Shown in pieces: positions 7,465 to 15,606 of a DNA stretch of 32,598 bases. Source of the stretch: Clostridia bacterium. Its GTDB lineage: Bacteria; Bacillota; Clostridia; Christensenellales; CAG-138. Where the stretch lies: NCBI GenBank assembly GCA_003246365.1, contig QKAN01000106.1, positions 1 to 32,598 on the forward strand, read 5' to 3'. Every line of letters starts with the position of its first letter. Within the stretch, counting starts at the first letter, position 1. The position numbers were made by a program, and so were the translations under genes. A model generated the notes under the pieces. That model was not told the origin of the DNA. It did not search any database and worked only from the letters and a program-made list of their open reading frames with translations.

Positions 7465-8478
7465 ATGATTGTCATCTTAAAACCGAACCCAAATCCAGAT
7501 CAGCTGGAAAGCCTGAAAAACTGGTTGCTCGGCAAAGGAATTCAAATTCACACAAGCCTGGGCACAAGCCAAATGATTCTCGGTCTCGTCGGGGATACGT
7601 CCACGTTGGACATCGACCTGATCAACGCGCTGGATATCGTTGAGGATGTGAAACGCGTTCAGGAACCCTACAAGAATGCAAACAGAAAGTTTCACCCGGA
7701 AGACACGGTCATCCAGGTCGGCAACACGCAGGTTGGCGGCGGAACGCTGACGATCATGGCGGGTCCGTGCTCGGTTGAAACCGAGGAACAGATCATCGAA
7801 GTGGCAAAAGCCGTGAAAGCCAGCGGAGCGACCATGCTGCGCGGCGGTGCATTCAAACCGCGTACCTCGCCATACTCCTTCCAGGGACTGGGCGCGCAGG
7901 GACTGGAACTGTTGAAGCTTGCCCGCGCGGAAACCGGACTGCCCATCGTGAGCGAAATTATGGACACTTCCCAGATTAAGTTGTTTGAAGATGTGGACGT
8001 AATTCAGGTTGGCGCGCGGAACATGCAGAACTTCAACCTGCTCAAACTGCTTGGTTCTCAGCCTAAACCGGTTATGATCAAGCGCGGGCTTTCTTCAACC
8101 TATGAAGAATGGCTCATGAGCGCAGAATACGTTATGGCGAGCGGCAACGAACAGGTTATCCTCTGCGAGCGCGGCATCCGCACGTTTGAAACCTACACGC
8201 GCAACACGCTGGATCTTTCCGCTATTCCGGTACTCCGTCATCTGACGCATCTGCCGGTGATCATCGACCCGAGCCACGCGACAGGAAAATATGCTCTGGT
8301 CGCTCCGCTCGCGCTCGGCGCGGTTGCAACGGGGTGCGACGGGCTATTAATCGAGGTGCACAACGATCCTGCGCATGCGCTCAGCGACGGTCCGCAGAGT
8401 TTAAACCCGCAGGCGTTTGACCAGCTGAACAAGAAGATTCTTTCACTGCATGCGTTTTTGAAGGAACAGGAGGCGTAA
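7465..8478 (+). CDS. aroF: 3-deoxy-7-phosphoheptulonate (DAHP) synthase, type I beta with N-terminal regulatory domain
   Basis: Cytoplasmic first enzyme of the shikimate pathway: phosphoenolpyruvate plus erythrose 4-phosphate give DAHP. The 337 residues comprise an N-terminal ferredoxin-like domain (about 1-70) and a TIM barrel from about 85, the layout of the Thermotoga maritima and Bacillus-type enzymes, in which the small domain mediates feedback inhibition by aromatic amino acids. The metal ligands expected in this family are visible: C102 in AGPCSVE, H271 in IDPSHATGK, E297 in IEVH and D308 in LSDGPQ. GGAGGGAG lies just upstream of ATG 7465. It is the first structural gene behind the Tyr/Phe attenuator, so the operon's entry step seems controlled both by attenuation and allosterically. 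tyrA begins 3 nt after its stop. Confidence 0.96.
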   Translation: MIVILKPNPNPDQLESLKNWLLGKGIQIHTSLGTSQMILGLVGDTSTLDIDLINALDIVEDVKRVQEPYKNANRKFHPEDTVIQVGNTQVGGGTLTIMAGPCSVETEEQIIEVAKAVKASGATMLRGGAFKPRTSPYSFQGLGAQGLELLKLARAETGLPIVSEIMDTSQIKLFEDVDVIQVGARNMQNFNLLKLLGSQPKPVMIKRGLSSTYEEWLMSAEYVMASGNEQVILCERGIRTFETYTRNTLDLSAIPVLRHLTHLPVIIDPSHATGKYALVAPLALGAVATGCDGLLIEVHNDPAHALSDGPQSLNPQAFDQLNKKILSLHAFLKEQEA

Positions 8479-8481
8479 CGG

Positions 8482-9318
8482 ATGAACGTCGGAATCGTCG
8501 GCCTCGGTCTCATCGGCGGCTCAATGGCAAAGAGCATCAAGGTGCGTACGGCGCATACCGTTTGGGGCGTTGACCTCGATGCGGAAACCATGACGCTCGC
8601 GCGGCTCAGCGGCGCCATTGACGGACCGTTGACGGACGAAACGCTTGCCAAGTGCGATTTGATACTGGTTGCGATCCGCCCGGCAGCCGCGTTAAAATGG
8701 GTTGAAACCCATGCGGAACTGATCGCGAAAAATGCAATTTTGGTTGATCTGTGCGGCGTTAAACGCAACATCTGCGCATCTCTTTCGCCGATTGCGAAAG
8801 CGCACGGGTTTGCGTATATCGGGGGTCATCCGATGGCGGGGCGTGAGCGCGGCGGGTTTGTAAACTCCAGCGTGGATCTTTATACCGGAGCATCGATGAT
8901 TCTCACGCCGGATGCCAACACGGATATGATCATGCTTGAAAAGCTCAAGTCGTTTTTTATGGACATCGGTTTTGCGACGCTGACATTTTCCACGCCGGAC
9001 GAGCACGACCGCATCATCGCATACACATCGCAGCTTGCGCACATCGTTTCCAGCGCATACATCAAATCGCCGGAAGCGCAGCGCCGGCGCGGTTTTTCCG
9101 CGGGCAGCTTTCGGGATATGACGCGCGTTGCGCATCTCGACGAGGCGATGTGGACGGAACTGTTTATGGACGACGCGGATTATCTGACGGAGCAGCTCGA
9201 GATATTGATTCAACACCTGAATGAATATCATGATGCGTTGGCGGCTCGCGACGCCGAAAAAATTCAGGCGCTTTTAAAAGACGGACGTGAGAAAAAAGCC
9301 ACTGCGGGAGGAAACTGA
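8482..9318 (+). CDS. tyrA: Prephenate dehydrogenase
   Basis: Oxidative decarboxylation of prephenate to 4-hydroxyphenylpyruvate with NAD(P)+, the committed step to tyrosine. The 278-residue protein starts with a Rossmann motif, GLGLIGG (7-13), and contains GGHPMAGRE (H116 in the segment that carries the catalytic histidine) and SQLAH in the helical dimerisation domain. It ends after the helical domain, without the ACT domain found in many Bacillota TyrA proteins, so direct feedback inhibition through ACT is not expected. Arogenate could be an alternative substrate; sequence reading alone does not decide. It lies 3 nt after aroF and 3 nt before aroB, within the operon. Confidence 0.93.
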   Translation: MNVGIVGLGLIGGSMAKSIKVRTAHTVWGVDLDAETMTLARLSGAIDGPLTDETLAKCDLILVAIRPAAALKWVETHAELIAKNAILVDLCGVKRNICASLSPIAKAHGFAYIGGHPMAGRERGGFVNSSVDLYTGASMILTPDANTDMIMLEKLKSFFMDIGFATLTFSTPDEHDRIIAYTSQLAHIVSSAYIKSPEAQRRRGFSAGSFRDMTRVAHLDEAMWTELFMDDADYLTEQLEILIQHLNEYHDALAARDAEKIQALLKDGREKKATAGGN

Positions 9319-9321
9319 CAC

Positions 9322-10392
9322 ATGGATCAGCGTGTAATCCCCGTGCGCGTGCGGGAAGGATACAGCGTTGTAATCGGAAACGGGTTGCTGCACGAAAGCG
9401 GACGGCTCATTCGCGACGCAATCGGCACATGCCGGATTGCGATTGTAACGGACAGCAATGTTGCTAAACTGTATCTATCCCCGCTGAACGAAAGCTTGAC
9501 AGGCGCGGGATATGACGTTTGCTCTTATGTGTTTTCTGCCGGGGAGCAAAACAAGCGCATGCATACGCTTGCGGATATTCTGGAATTCTTCGCCGGACAG
9601 CGTCTGACGAGAAAAGATTGCGTCGTTGCCCTCGGCGGCGGCGTAACCGGCGATATGGCGGGGTTTGCGGCGGGGTGTTACCTGCGCGGCGTGCGGTATG
9701 TTCAGGTTCCGACTACGCTTCTTGCGGCGGTGGACTCCTCCGTCGGCGGTAAAACCGCGGTGGATCTGACCGCGGGAAAAAATCTCGCGGGGTTGTTCCA
9801 TCAACCGTCTTTGGTTCTTTGCGACACAGATTGTTTCAATACCCTCTCGCCGGACGAGTTTGCAAACGGCGCGGCGGAGGCGATTAAGACCGGCATCCTC
9901 GACGACGAATCTCTTTTCTCTCTTTTTGAAACCGATCATGTAAACTTACAGATAAACGATATTGTCTCCCGCTGCGTTGCGTTCAAAGCGCGCGTGGTGG
10001 AGCAGGACGAAACGGAAACAGGGCTGCGTAAAACGCTCAACCTCGGGCATACCGTAGGCCACGCGATTGAAAAATGCAGCGGGTTTACGCTTCCGCACGG
10101 GCATGCCGTTGCGGTCGGTCTGGCGGCGATTGCGCAGGCGGCGGAACAACTCGGCTGGGCGACGGAGCCGATCTCTGCACGAATCAAGTCCGTACTCGTA
10201 AAAAACGGGTTACCCGTTACAACGGAATTTTCACCGGATGCGCTGGCAAACGCCGCGCTTTCGGATAAAAAACGCGCGGGAGACAGCATTACACTTGTTG
10301 TTCCGCAGAAGATTGGCGATTGCGTGCTCAAGGAACTGCCTGTCGAGCAGCTTGAGCAGGTATTTCGCGCGGGACTGGAGGATGAACGATGA
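9322..10392 (+). CDS. aroB: 3-dehydroquinate synthase
   Basis: Converts DAHP to 3-dehydroquinate, the second shikimate step, using NAD and a divalent metal in the cytoplasm. The 356 residues show the family hallmarks in order: the nucleotide-binding GGGVTGDMAGFAA, the DSSVGGKTAVD segment, EAIKTGI, and the metal-binding NLGHTVGHAIE with HGHAVAVG. The length is normal. GGGAGGAAAC stands just before ATG 9322. The gene ends with ATGA, so its stop overlaps the start of aroA by 4 nt, which predicts translational coupling. Confidence 0.97.
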   Translation: MDQRVIPVRVREGYSVVIGNGLLHESGRLIRDAIGTCRIAIVTDSNVAKLYLSPLNESLTGAGYDVCSYVFSAGEQNKRMHTLADILEFFAGQRLTRKDCVVALGGGVTGDMAGFAAGCYLRGVRYVQVPTTLLAAVDSSVGGKTAVDLTAGKNLAGLFHQPSLVLCDTDCFNTLSPDEFANGAAEAIKTGILDDESLFSLFETDHVNLQINDIVSRCVAFKARVVEQDETETGLRKTLNLGHTVGHAIEKCSGFTLPHGHAVAVGLAAIAQAAEQLGWATEPISARIKSVLVKNGLPVTTEFSPDALANAALSDKKRAGDSITLVVPQKIGDCVLKELPVEQLEQVFRAGLEDER

Positions 10393-11642
10393 AAGTATTG
10401 ATCAATCCAGCGAAACTATGCGGCACGATTTCCGCAATTCCGTCCAAGTCCGACGCACACAGACTATTGATTCTTGCGGCACTGAGCGCGGGAGAAACGC
10501 GAATTCTCATGCCGCAACGATCCGAAGATATCGACGCGACAATTGTTTGCCTTCGTGCGCTGGGCGCAACGATTGAAATGATGCCGGAGGGCGTGCGCGT
10601 GCGCGGCATCACGAAAGCCGCCGAAAACCCGCTGCTGGACTGCGGGGAAAGCGGGTCCACGTTCCGCTTTATGCTGCCTGTTGCGGCGGCTCTGTGCGAA
10701 AATGCGCGCTTTACCGGCGGCGGACGATTGCCGGAGCGGCCGATCGGCGAGCTGATGCAGGCGATGCAGTCGCACGGCGTATCGTTTTCTTCCGACCGAC
10801 TTCCGTTTTCGATTCAAGGCCGCATGACGGGCGGAGAATTTTCTTTGCCGGGCAATGTCAGTTCTCAGTATTTAACCGGGCTGCTGCTAGCGCTGCCGAT
10901 GCTTGCCGAACCGGCGCAAATCACGCTGACCACGCGGCTCGAATCCGCGGCATATGTCGATATCACGTTGCATGATCTCCGCCACTTTGGCGTGGAAGTA
11001 TTGGAAAACGAAGGAACCTACACGCTTGCGGCAAAACGGCGGCCAAGATCGCCGGTTGAACTGAGAGTGGATGGCGACTGGTCCAACGCGAGTTTCTTTC
11101 TTGCGGCGGGCGCACTTGGCGCACCTGTTTGTGTTCGCGGACTGGATCGCGAATCGCCGCAGGGCGATAAAGCAATTTTGGGCGCGCTTGCGGCGTTTGG
11201 CGCGCGGGTCACCGCGTCGCTGGACGCAATCTGGGTGTCGCCCGCACCATTGAACGGGTGCGAAATCGACGTCGGCGAAACGCCGGATCTGCTGCCGATT
11301 CTCGCCGTGCTCGGCGCATGCGCCGGCGGAGAAACACGGCTGATGAACGCATCCCGACTCCGGCTGAAGGAGAGCGACCGGCTCGCTTCAATCGCGGCGA
11401 TGTTGCGCGCGCTCGGCGGCAGTGTCGAAGAATTGCCCGATGCGCTCGTCATCACAGGCGGCACGCTGACAGGCGGCGAAACGGAAAGCTGCCATGACCA
11501 CCGCGTTGCGATGGCGGCGGCGGTTGCGTCCGTTTGCTGCGGACAGCCGGTGCTGATTTCCGGCGCGGACGCGGTTAACAAATCGTATCCCGCGTTCTTT
11601 GCCGACTTTAACAAGCTGGGAGGGAACTCGCATGTCATCTGA
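10389..11642 (+). CDS. aroA: 5-enolpyruvylshikimate-3-phosphate (EPSP) synthase
   Basis: Transfers the enolpyruvyl group of PEP to shikimate 3-phosphate, the sixth shikimate step and the target of glyphosate. Visible motifs across 417 residues are PSKSDAHR near the N-terminus, CGESGSTFRF, LRLKESDRLA, DHRVAMA and the C-terminal KSYPAFFADF. The GESGSTFRF segment takes the place of the GNSGTT or GNAGTA of better-studied enzymes, so glyphosate sensitivity should not be assumed. It overlaps aroB by 4 nt and aroC by 11 nt. Confidence 0.96.
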   Translation: MKVLINPAKLCGTISAIPSKSDAHRLLILAALSAGETRILMPQRSEDIDATIVCLRALGATIEMMPEGVRVRGITKAAENPLLDCGESGSTFRFMLPVAAALCENARFTGGGRLPERPIGELMQAMQSHGVSFSSDRLPFSIQGRMTGGEFSLPGNVSSQYLTGLLLALPMLAEPAQITLTTRLESAAYVDITLHDLRHFGVEVLENEGTYTLAAKRRPRSPVELRVDGDWSNASFFLAAGALGAPVCVRGLDRESPQGDKAILGALAAFGARVTASLDAIWVSPAPLNGCEIDVGETPDLLPILAVLGACAGGETRLMNASRLRLKESDRLASIAAMLRALGGSVEELPDALVITGGTLTGGETESCHDHRVAMAAAVASVCCGQPVLISGADAVNKSYPAFFADFNKLGGNSHVI

Positions 11643-12726
11643 ATTCGGCTCTGTGTTGCGCGTCGGCATATTCGGCGAATCGCACGGGCGTGCCATCGGC
11701 GTAACGATGCAGGGACTGCCCGCTGGAGAAGCGGTCGACATAACCGCGCTGGAGGCGTTTATGGATCGCCGCCGTCCGGGGAAAAGCGCATTATCCACCG
11801 CGCGAAACGAACCGGACCGTCCGGTGTTTCTCTCCGGATTCGTTGACGGAAAAACAACCGGAAGTCCGCTGACGGCGATCATTGAAAATCTCGACGCGCG
11901 TTCGCGCGACTATTCGGAACTGCTCGACAAACCCAGACCGGGACACGCGGATTACACCGCCTTTGTTAAATGGGGCGGACAAGCGGACATGCGCGGCGGC
12001 GGACACTTTTCCGGGCGGTTGACCGCACCGCTGTGCATCGCGGGCGGAATTGCAAAGCAAATTCTTGCCCGGCGCGGCGTTTTCGTCGGCGCGCACCTTG
12101 CGGCGGTAGCGGGCATACAGGATCAGGCGTTTCCGCAAGCTCCGACGCAGTCGCTGTTTGACGAAGTGGCGGTAAAGGAATTTCCCGTGCTCGATGACGC
12201 GCAGGGAAAGCGCATGCAAAGTGCGATTTTAGAAGCGTCTCATGCGGGAGATTCTGTTGGCGGCGTAATCGAGTGCGCGGCAATCGGTATCCCTGCAGGT
12301 CTCGGCGGGCCGATGTTCGACGGGGTGGAAAGCAGTCTCTCCCGTGCGATCTTTGGCATTCCGGCGGTAAAGGGCGTTGAGTTCGGCGCGGGATTTGCCG
12401 CGGCAAACTTGCGCGGAAGCGAAAACAACGACCCGTTCCGCATCGGCGAGGATGGTCAAGTAACGACTATAACGAACAATGCCGGCGGTATTCTTGGCGG
12501 CATAACAAATGGACAGCCGCTTGTAATGCGCGTTGCCATGAAGCCGACGCCGTCGATCGCGATACCGCAAAAAACGGTAAGTCTTTCGAAAAACGAAAAC
12601 ACGGAACTCATTGTACACGGCCGGCATGATCCCTGCGTCGCGCATCGCGCGGTGCCTGTGGTGGAGGCGGTTACGGCGCTAGTGTTACTGGATATCATAT
12701 TGGAGGAGAAACAGGAATGGATTTAG
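11632..12726 (+). CDS. aroC: Chorismate synthase
   Basis: Final common step: anti-1,4 elimination of phosphate from EPSP to give chorismate, needing reduced FMN. I chose ATG 11632 (364 residues) because GGGAGGG at about 11618-11624 is correctly spaced for it and the protein then begins MSSEFGSVLRVGIFGESHG, which fits the family start. Further signatures are GRAIGVTMQGLPAGE, GGGHFSGRLTAP, AGDSVGGVIEC and NAGGILGGITNGQP. The start is within the end of aroA and the stop overlaps pheA by 10 nt, implying coupled translation. Confidence 0.96.
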   Translation: MSSEFGSVLRVGIFGESHGRAIGVTMQGLPAGEAVDITALEAFMDRRRPGKSALSTARNEPDRPVFLSGFVDGKTTGSPLTAIIENLDARSRDYSELLDKPRPGHADYTAFVKWGGQADMRGGGHFSGRLTAPLCIAGGIAKQILARRGVFVGAHLAAVAGIQDQAFPQAPTQSLFDEVAVKEFPVLDDAQGKRMQSAILEASHAGDSVGGVIECAAIGIPAGLGGPMFDGVESSLSRAIFGIPAVKGVEFGAGFAAANLRGSENNDPFRIGEDGQVTTITNNAGGILGGITNGQPLVMRVAMKPTPSIAIPQKTVSLSKNENTELIVHGRHDPCVAHRAVPVVEAVTALVLLDIILEEKQEWI

Positions 12727-13856
12727 AGAATCTTCGCGGGCAGATCGATAGCATTGACAGTCAGATTTTGCAACTGTTCATCGAGCGGATGCACATCGGC
12801 GAGCAGATTGCCGGATACAAGCAGGAAAAAGAGCTTCCTGTGCTCAACAAGGCACGGGAGCGTGAGATTTTGGCGCGCATTCAGGCGGAGGCGGGGGAAA
12901 TGGAAGCCTATGCCTATCAGCTCTTTACAACGTTGATTGAGCTGAGCAAAGTACGCCAGACGGAATTGTATTCCGCGCCGTCGCGCGTGCGTCCCTATAT
13001 CGAGAACGCGCTTGCCGCGCCGGAAGAGGTATTCCCCCGCACGGGAACAATCGCCTGCCAGGGTGTGGAGGGCGGCAACTCGCAGGCTGCCTGCGACAAG
13101 CTTCTGCCGCGCGGAAATATTGTCTACGTCAAGAGCTTCGAGGCGGTATTCGACGCGGTCGAATCTGGCCTTTGCAAGTTCGGCGTACTGCCGATTGAAA
13201 ACAGCGCGAACGGTTCCGTCCGCTCGGTTTACGATCTGCTGTTGAGAAAGCGGTTTTCCATCGTGCGCGCAACAACGCTGCATATTCGCCATGAACTTCT
13301 GGTAAAGCCCGGAACAAAGCTTTCCGATATTACGGAGATTTACTCGCACGAGCAGGCGATCGGCCAGTGCAGTCGGTATCTTGCAAGCCTAAACGGAAAA
13401 GTGCGCGTGGTACCCTGCGCGAACACAGCCGTCGCGGCGCAGATGGTTGCCGAAGGCGTAAATCCCCATGCTGCGGCAATCAGCTCCCATGCTTGCGCAG
13501 AACTGTACGGCCTGAGCGTATTGAAAGACGACATTCAGGACAGCGACAACAATTACACGCGGTTCATCTGCATCGCCAAGAACCCGATCATCTATGCCGG
13601 ATCGAACAAAATCAGCATGATTCTGGACTGCAGAAATGAACCGGGCGCATTGAAATCTCTGTTGAGCAAGATTTCCGCTTACGGCGTGAACACGAGCAAA
13701 ATCGAGAGCTGCCCTGTGGTTGGACGTAATTTTGAGTTTATCTTTTATTTCGATCTGGACGCATCGGTGCGTGAGCCGGGCGTGCTGCCCATGCTCGAGG
13801 AGCTGGAGCGCAACAGCGAGCTGTTTAACTTCCTCGGCAACTACGCGGTGGTTTAA
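12717..13856 (+). CDS. pheA: Bifunctional chorismate mutase / prephenate dehydratase
   Basis: Converts chorismate to prephenate and then to phenylpyruvate, committing carbon to phenylalanine. The 379 residues contain an AroQ-type helical mutase (1-90) with R7, R24, K35 and R47 in positions expected of active-site residues, a prephenate dehydratase domain (about 108-285) with GVLPIENSANGSV and the TRF motif (281-283), and a C-terminal ACT domain (about 298-379). In the ACT domain the usual ESRP motif reads ESCP (330-333) and GALV reads GALK (310-313); in E. coli PheA these positions take part in phenylalanine binding, so feedback control may differ. TGGAGGAG is 8 nt before the ATG. aroEK begins 3 nt after the stop. 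Confidence 0.95.
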   Translation: MDLENLRGQIDSIDSQILQLFIERMHIGEQIAGYKQEKELPVLNKAREREILARIQAEAGEMEAYAYQLFTTLIELSKVRQTELYSAPSRVRPYIENALAAPEEVFPRTGTIACQGVEGGNSQAACDKLLPRGNIVYVKSFEAVFDAVESGLCKFGVLPIENSANGSVRSVYDLLLRKRFSIVRATTLHIRHELLVKPGTKLSDITEIYSHEQAIGQCSRYLASLNGKVRVVPCANTAVAAQMVAEGVNPHAAAISSHACAELYGLSVLKDDIQDSDNNYTRFICIAKNPIIYAGSNKISMILDCRNEPGALKSLLSKISAYGVNTSKIESCPVVGRNFEFIFYFDLDASVREPGVLPMLEELERNSELFNFLGNYAVV

Positions 13857-13859
13857 AAC

Positions 13860-15122
13860 ATGGAGCGCATCTACGGTCTTCTGGGGCGAAAACTGGGACA
13901 CAGCTTTTCTGTGCCGATTCATACCGCGCTCGGAAACGAAAGCTATGCGCTGTATGAGTTGGAGCCGGAATCGCTTGGCGATTTTCTACGTCGCGAAGAC
14001 ATCGGCGGGTTGAACGTGACGATTCCCTACAAGCGGGATGTGATGGCTTTCTGCGCGGAGCTGGATGACACGGCGCGCGAAATCGGAAGCGTCAACACGC
14101 TTGTGCGCCGCGCGGACGGCACGCTGAAGGGATATAATACGGATGTTTACGGTCTTCGATATATGGCGTCACGCGCCGGCGTTTCGTTTTCTGACAAAAA
14201 AGTCGTCATCTTCGGCAGCGGCGGAGCGTCGCTGACCGCGCAGTATGCCGCAAAAACCGCAGGCGCAAGAGAAGTTGTCGTGATTTCCCGCGGCGGAGTG
14301 GATAACTATGAGAACCTAAGCCGTCATTCCGACGCGGAGATACTCATGAACGCGACGCCGGTCGGCATGTATCCACACACCGGAGAAATGCCCGCGGATC
14401 CCGCGCGCTTTCCGCAGTGCATTGGCGTGTTGGAACTCGTTTATAATCCCCGCAGAACAGCATTTTTACTGCGCGCAGAAGCGCTCGGCATCTCCTGCGC
14501 GGACGGGTTGAGTATGCTGGTTGCACAGGCAAAAGCAGCGGAAGAACTGTTTTTCGACAAGGAAATTGACGCGAGCGAAAACAAACGCATTCTGCGATTG
14601 CTGCGGCAGACGACGCAGAATATCGTGCTCATCGGCATGCCGGGCAGCGGAAAGACGACCATCGGCGCCGCCCTTGCGCGGTTGACCGACCGGCCGGTCA
14701 TCGATCTGGATGAAGAAATCGTGAAAACAGCCGGATGTTCCATTCCCGAACTCTTCGCGAAAAATGGAGAACCGTATTTTCGAGAGCTGGAACGCGAAAC
14801 GGCGCGCGTTTGGGGCAGACAGAGCGGATTGATTCTAACGACGGGCGGCGGCATCGTCAAAGACGAGCGCAACTATGCCTCGCTGAAGCAAAACGGACGA
14901 ATCTACCAGATTGAGCGCGATCTTTCGCTGCTTGCGCGGGAGGGACGACCGCTTTCGGCCAACGCAGACCTGGAGAAAATGCGGTTGGAGCGCGCGCCGC
15001 TTTATGAACGGTTCCGGGATGCAGCGATTATCAACAATACAACACAGGAAGACGCGGCAAAGCGCATCTGGGATGATTTTTGCGAACACGCGGATGAGAC
15101 CAAACCGGAGGGGAAACAATGA
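13860..15122 (+). CDS. aroEK: Fused shikimate dehydrogenase-shikimate kinase
   Basis: One 420-residue protein carries two consecutive pathway steps. Residues 1-240 are shikimate dehydrogenase (3-dehydroshikimate to shikimate with NADPH), with LGHSFSVPIHTALG, NVTIPYK (K58, catalytic lysine position), NTDVYG (D95) and the nucleotide motif GSGGAS (119-124). Residues 252-410 are shikimate kinase (ATP-dependent phosphorylation), with P-loop GMPGSGKT (259-266), DLDEEI (282-287), TTGGGIV (327-333) and the lid segment EGRPL. Both active sites look complete. The pathway's usual separate aroE and aroK are replaced by this fusion. The ribosome site is weak, suggesting re-initiation from pheA, whose stop is 3 nt upstream. 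The stop overlaps aroQ by 4 nt. The symbol aroEK is descriptive. Confidence 0.95.
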   Translation: MERIYGLLGRKLGHSFSVPIHTALGNESYALYELEPESLGDFLRREDIGGLNVTIPYKRDVMAFCAELDDTAREIGSVNTLVRRADGTLKGYNTDVYGLRYMASRAGVSFSDKKVVIFGSGGASLTAQYAAKTAGAREVVVISRGGVDNYENLSRHSDAEILMNATPVGMYPHTGEMPADPARFPQCIGVLELVYNPRRTAFLLRAEALGISCADGLSMLVAQAKAAEELFFDKEIDASENKRILRLLRQTTQNIVLIGMPGSGKTTIGAALARLTDRPVIDLDEEIVKTAGCSIPELFAKNGEPYFRELERETARVWGRQSGLILTTGGGIVKDERNYASLKQNGRIYQIERDLSLLAREGRPLSANADLEKMRLERAPLYERFRDAAIINNTTQEDAAKRIWDDFCEHADETKPEGKQ

Positions 15123-15547
15123 AGATACTCGTGATCAACGGCCCGAACCTGAACCTGCTCGGACTGCGCGAACCGAATATTTACGGCAAACGCACCTATG
15201 CCGACCTGCTGGAAATGATTCGCGCGGAAGCGGAACGGCTGGGCGTAGATGTTTCGTTTGTACAGAGCAATCACGAAGGCGCGCTTGTTGACGCGATTCA
15301 GGGTGCATACGGGACCGCGGACGGAATCGTTATCAACCCCGGCGCGTACACGCACACCAGCATCGCGATATTGGACGCGGTCAAATCGGTCGGTGTTCCG
15401 ACGGTTGAGGTGCATATTTCCGATCCTGATACGCGGGAGGAATTTAGGCATGTCTCCTACATTCGCGCCGCGTGCGTGGCGAGCATTAAGGGACACGGAC
15501 TGGAAGGATATCTTGAGGCACTTCGCTTTTTAGCGAAGAAAGCCTGA
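15119..15547 (+). CDS. aroQ: Type II 3-dehydroquinate dehydratase
   Basis: Dehydrates 3-dehydroquinate to 3-dehydroshikimate, the third shikimate step, through an enolate route typical of the small dodecameric type II enzymes. The 142-residue protein has NGPNLNLLGLREPNIYG with the catalytic tyrosine at 22, SNHEGALVDAI, NPGAYTHTS and VEVHISDPDTREEFRH, followed by GHGLEGY. It is the last gene of the operon, overlapping aroEK by 4 nt. A strong intrinsic terminator follows 13 nt after the stop. Confidence 0.97.
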   Translation: MKILVINGPNLNLLGLREPNIYGKRTYADLLEMIRAEAERLGVDVSFVQSNHEGALVDAIQGAYGTADGIVINPGAYTHTSIAILDAVKSVGVPTVEVHISDPDTREEFRHVSYIRAACVASIKGHGLEGYLEALRFLAKKA

Positions 15548-15560
15548 TTAACGCAGAACA

Positions 15561-15595
15561 AAAAACGCTTCCGAATTTGATTCGGAAGCGTTTTT
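15561..15595. terminator. bidirectional terminator between aroQ and the UMF1-type MFS gene
   Basis: A 15-bp perfect stem (15561-15575 with 15581-15595) encloses TTTGA. It is flanked by A-runs on the left and T-runs on the right, so it can stop transcription of the aromatic operon on plus and of the transporter gene on minus. Confidence 0.95.
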
Positions 15596-15606
15596 AATTG
15601 TATCGT

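Noticed and set aside
8692-9231. Antisense open frame of 179 codons within tyrA
   Set aside because: It is opposite a well-supported gene with intact motifs, has no ribosome site, and its Arg/His-rich translation is typical of GC-rich antisense frames. The same holds for long antisense frames in aroA, aroC, pheA and eno.
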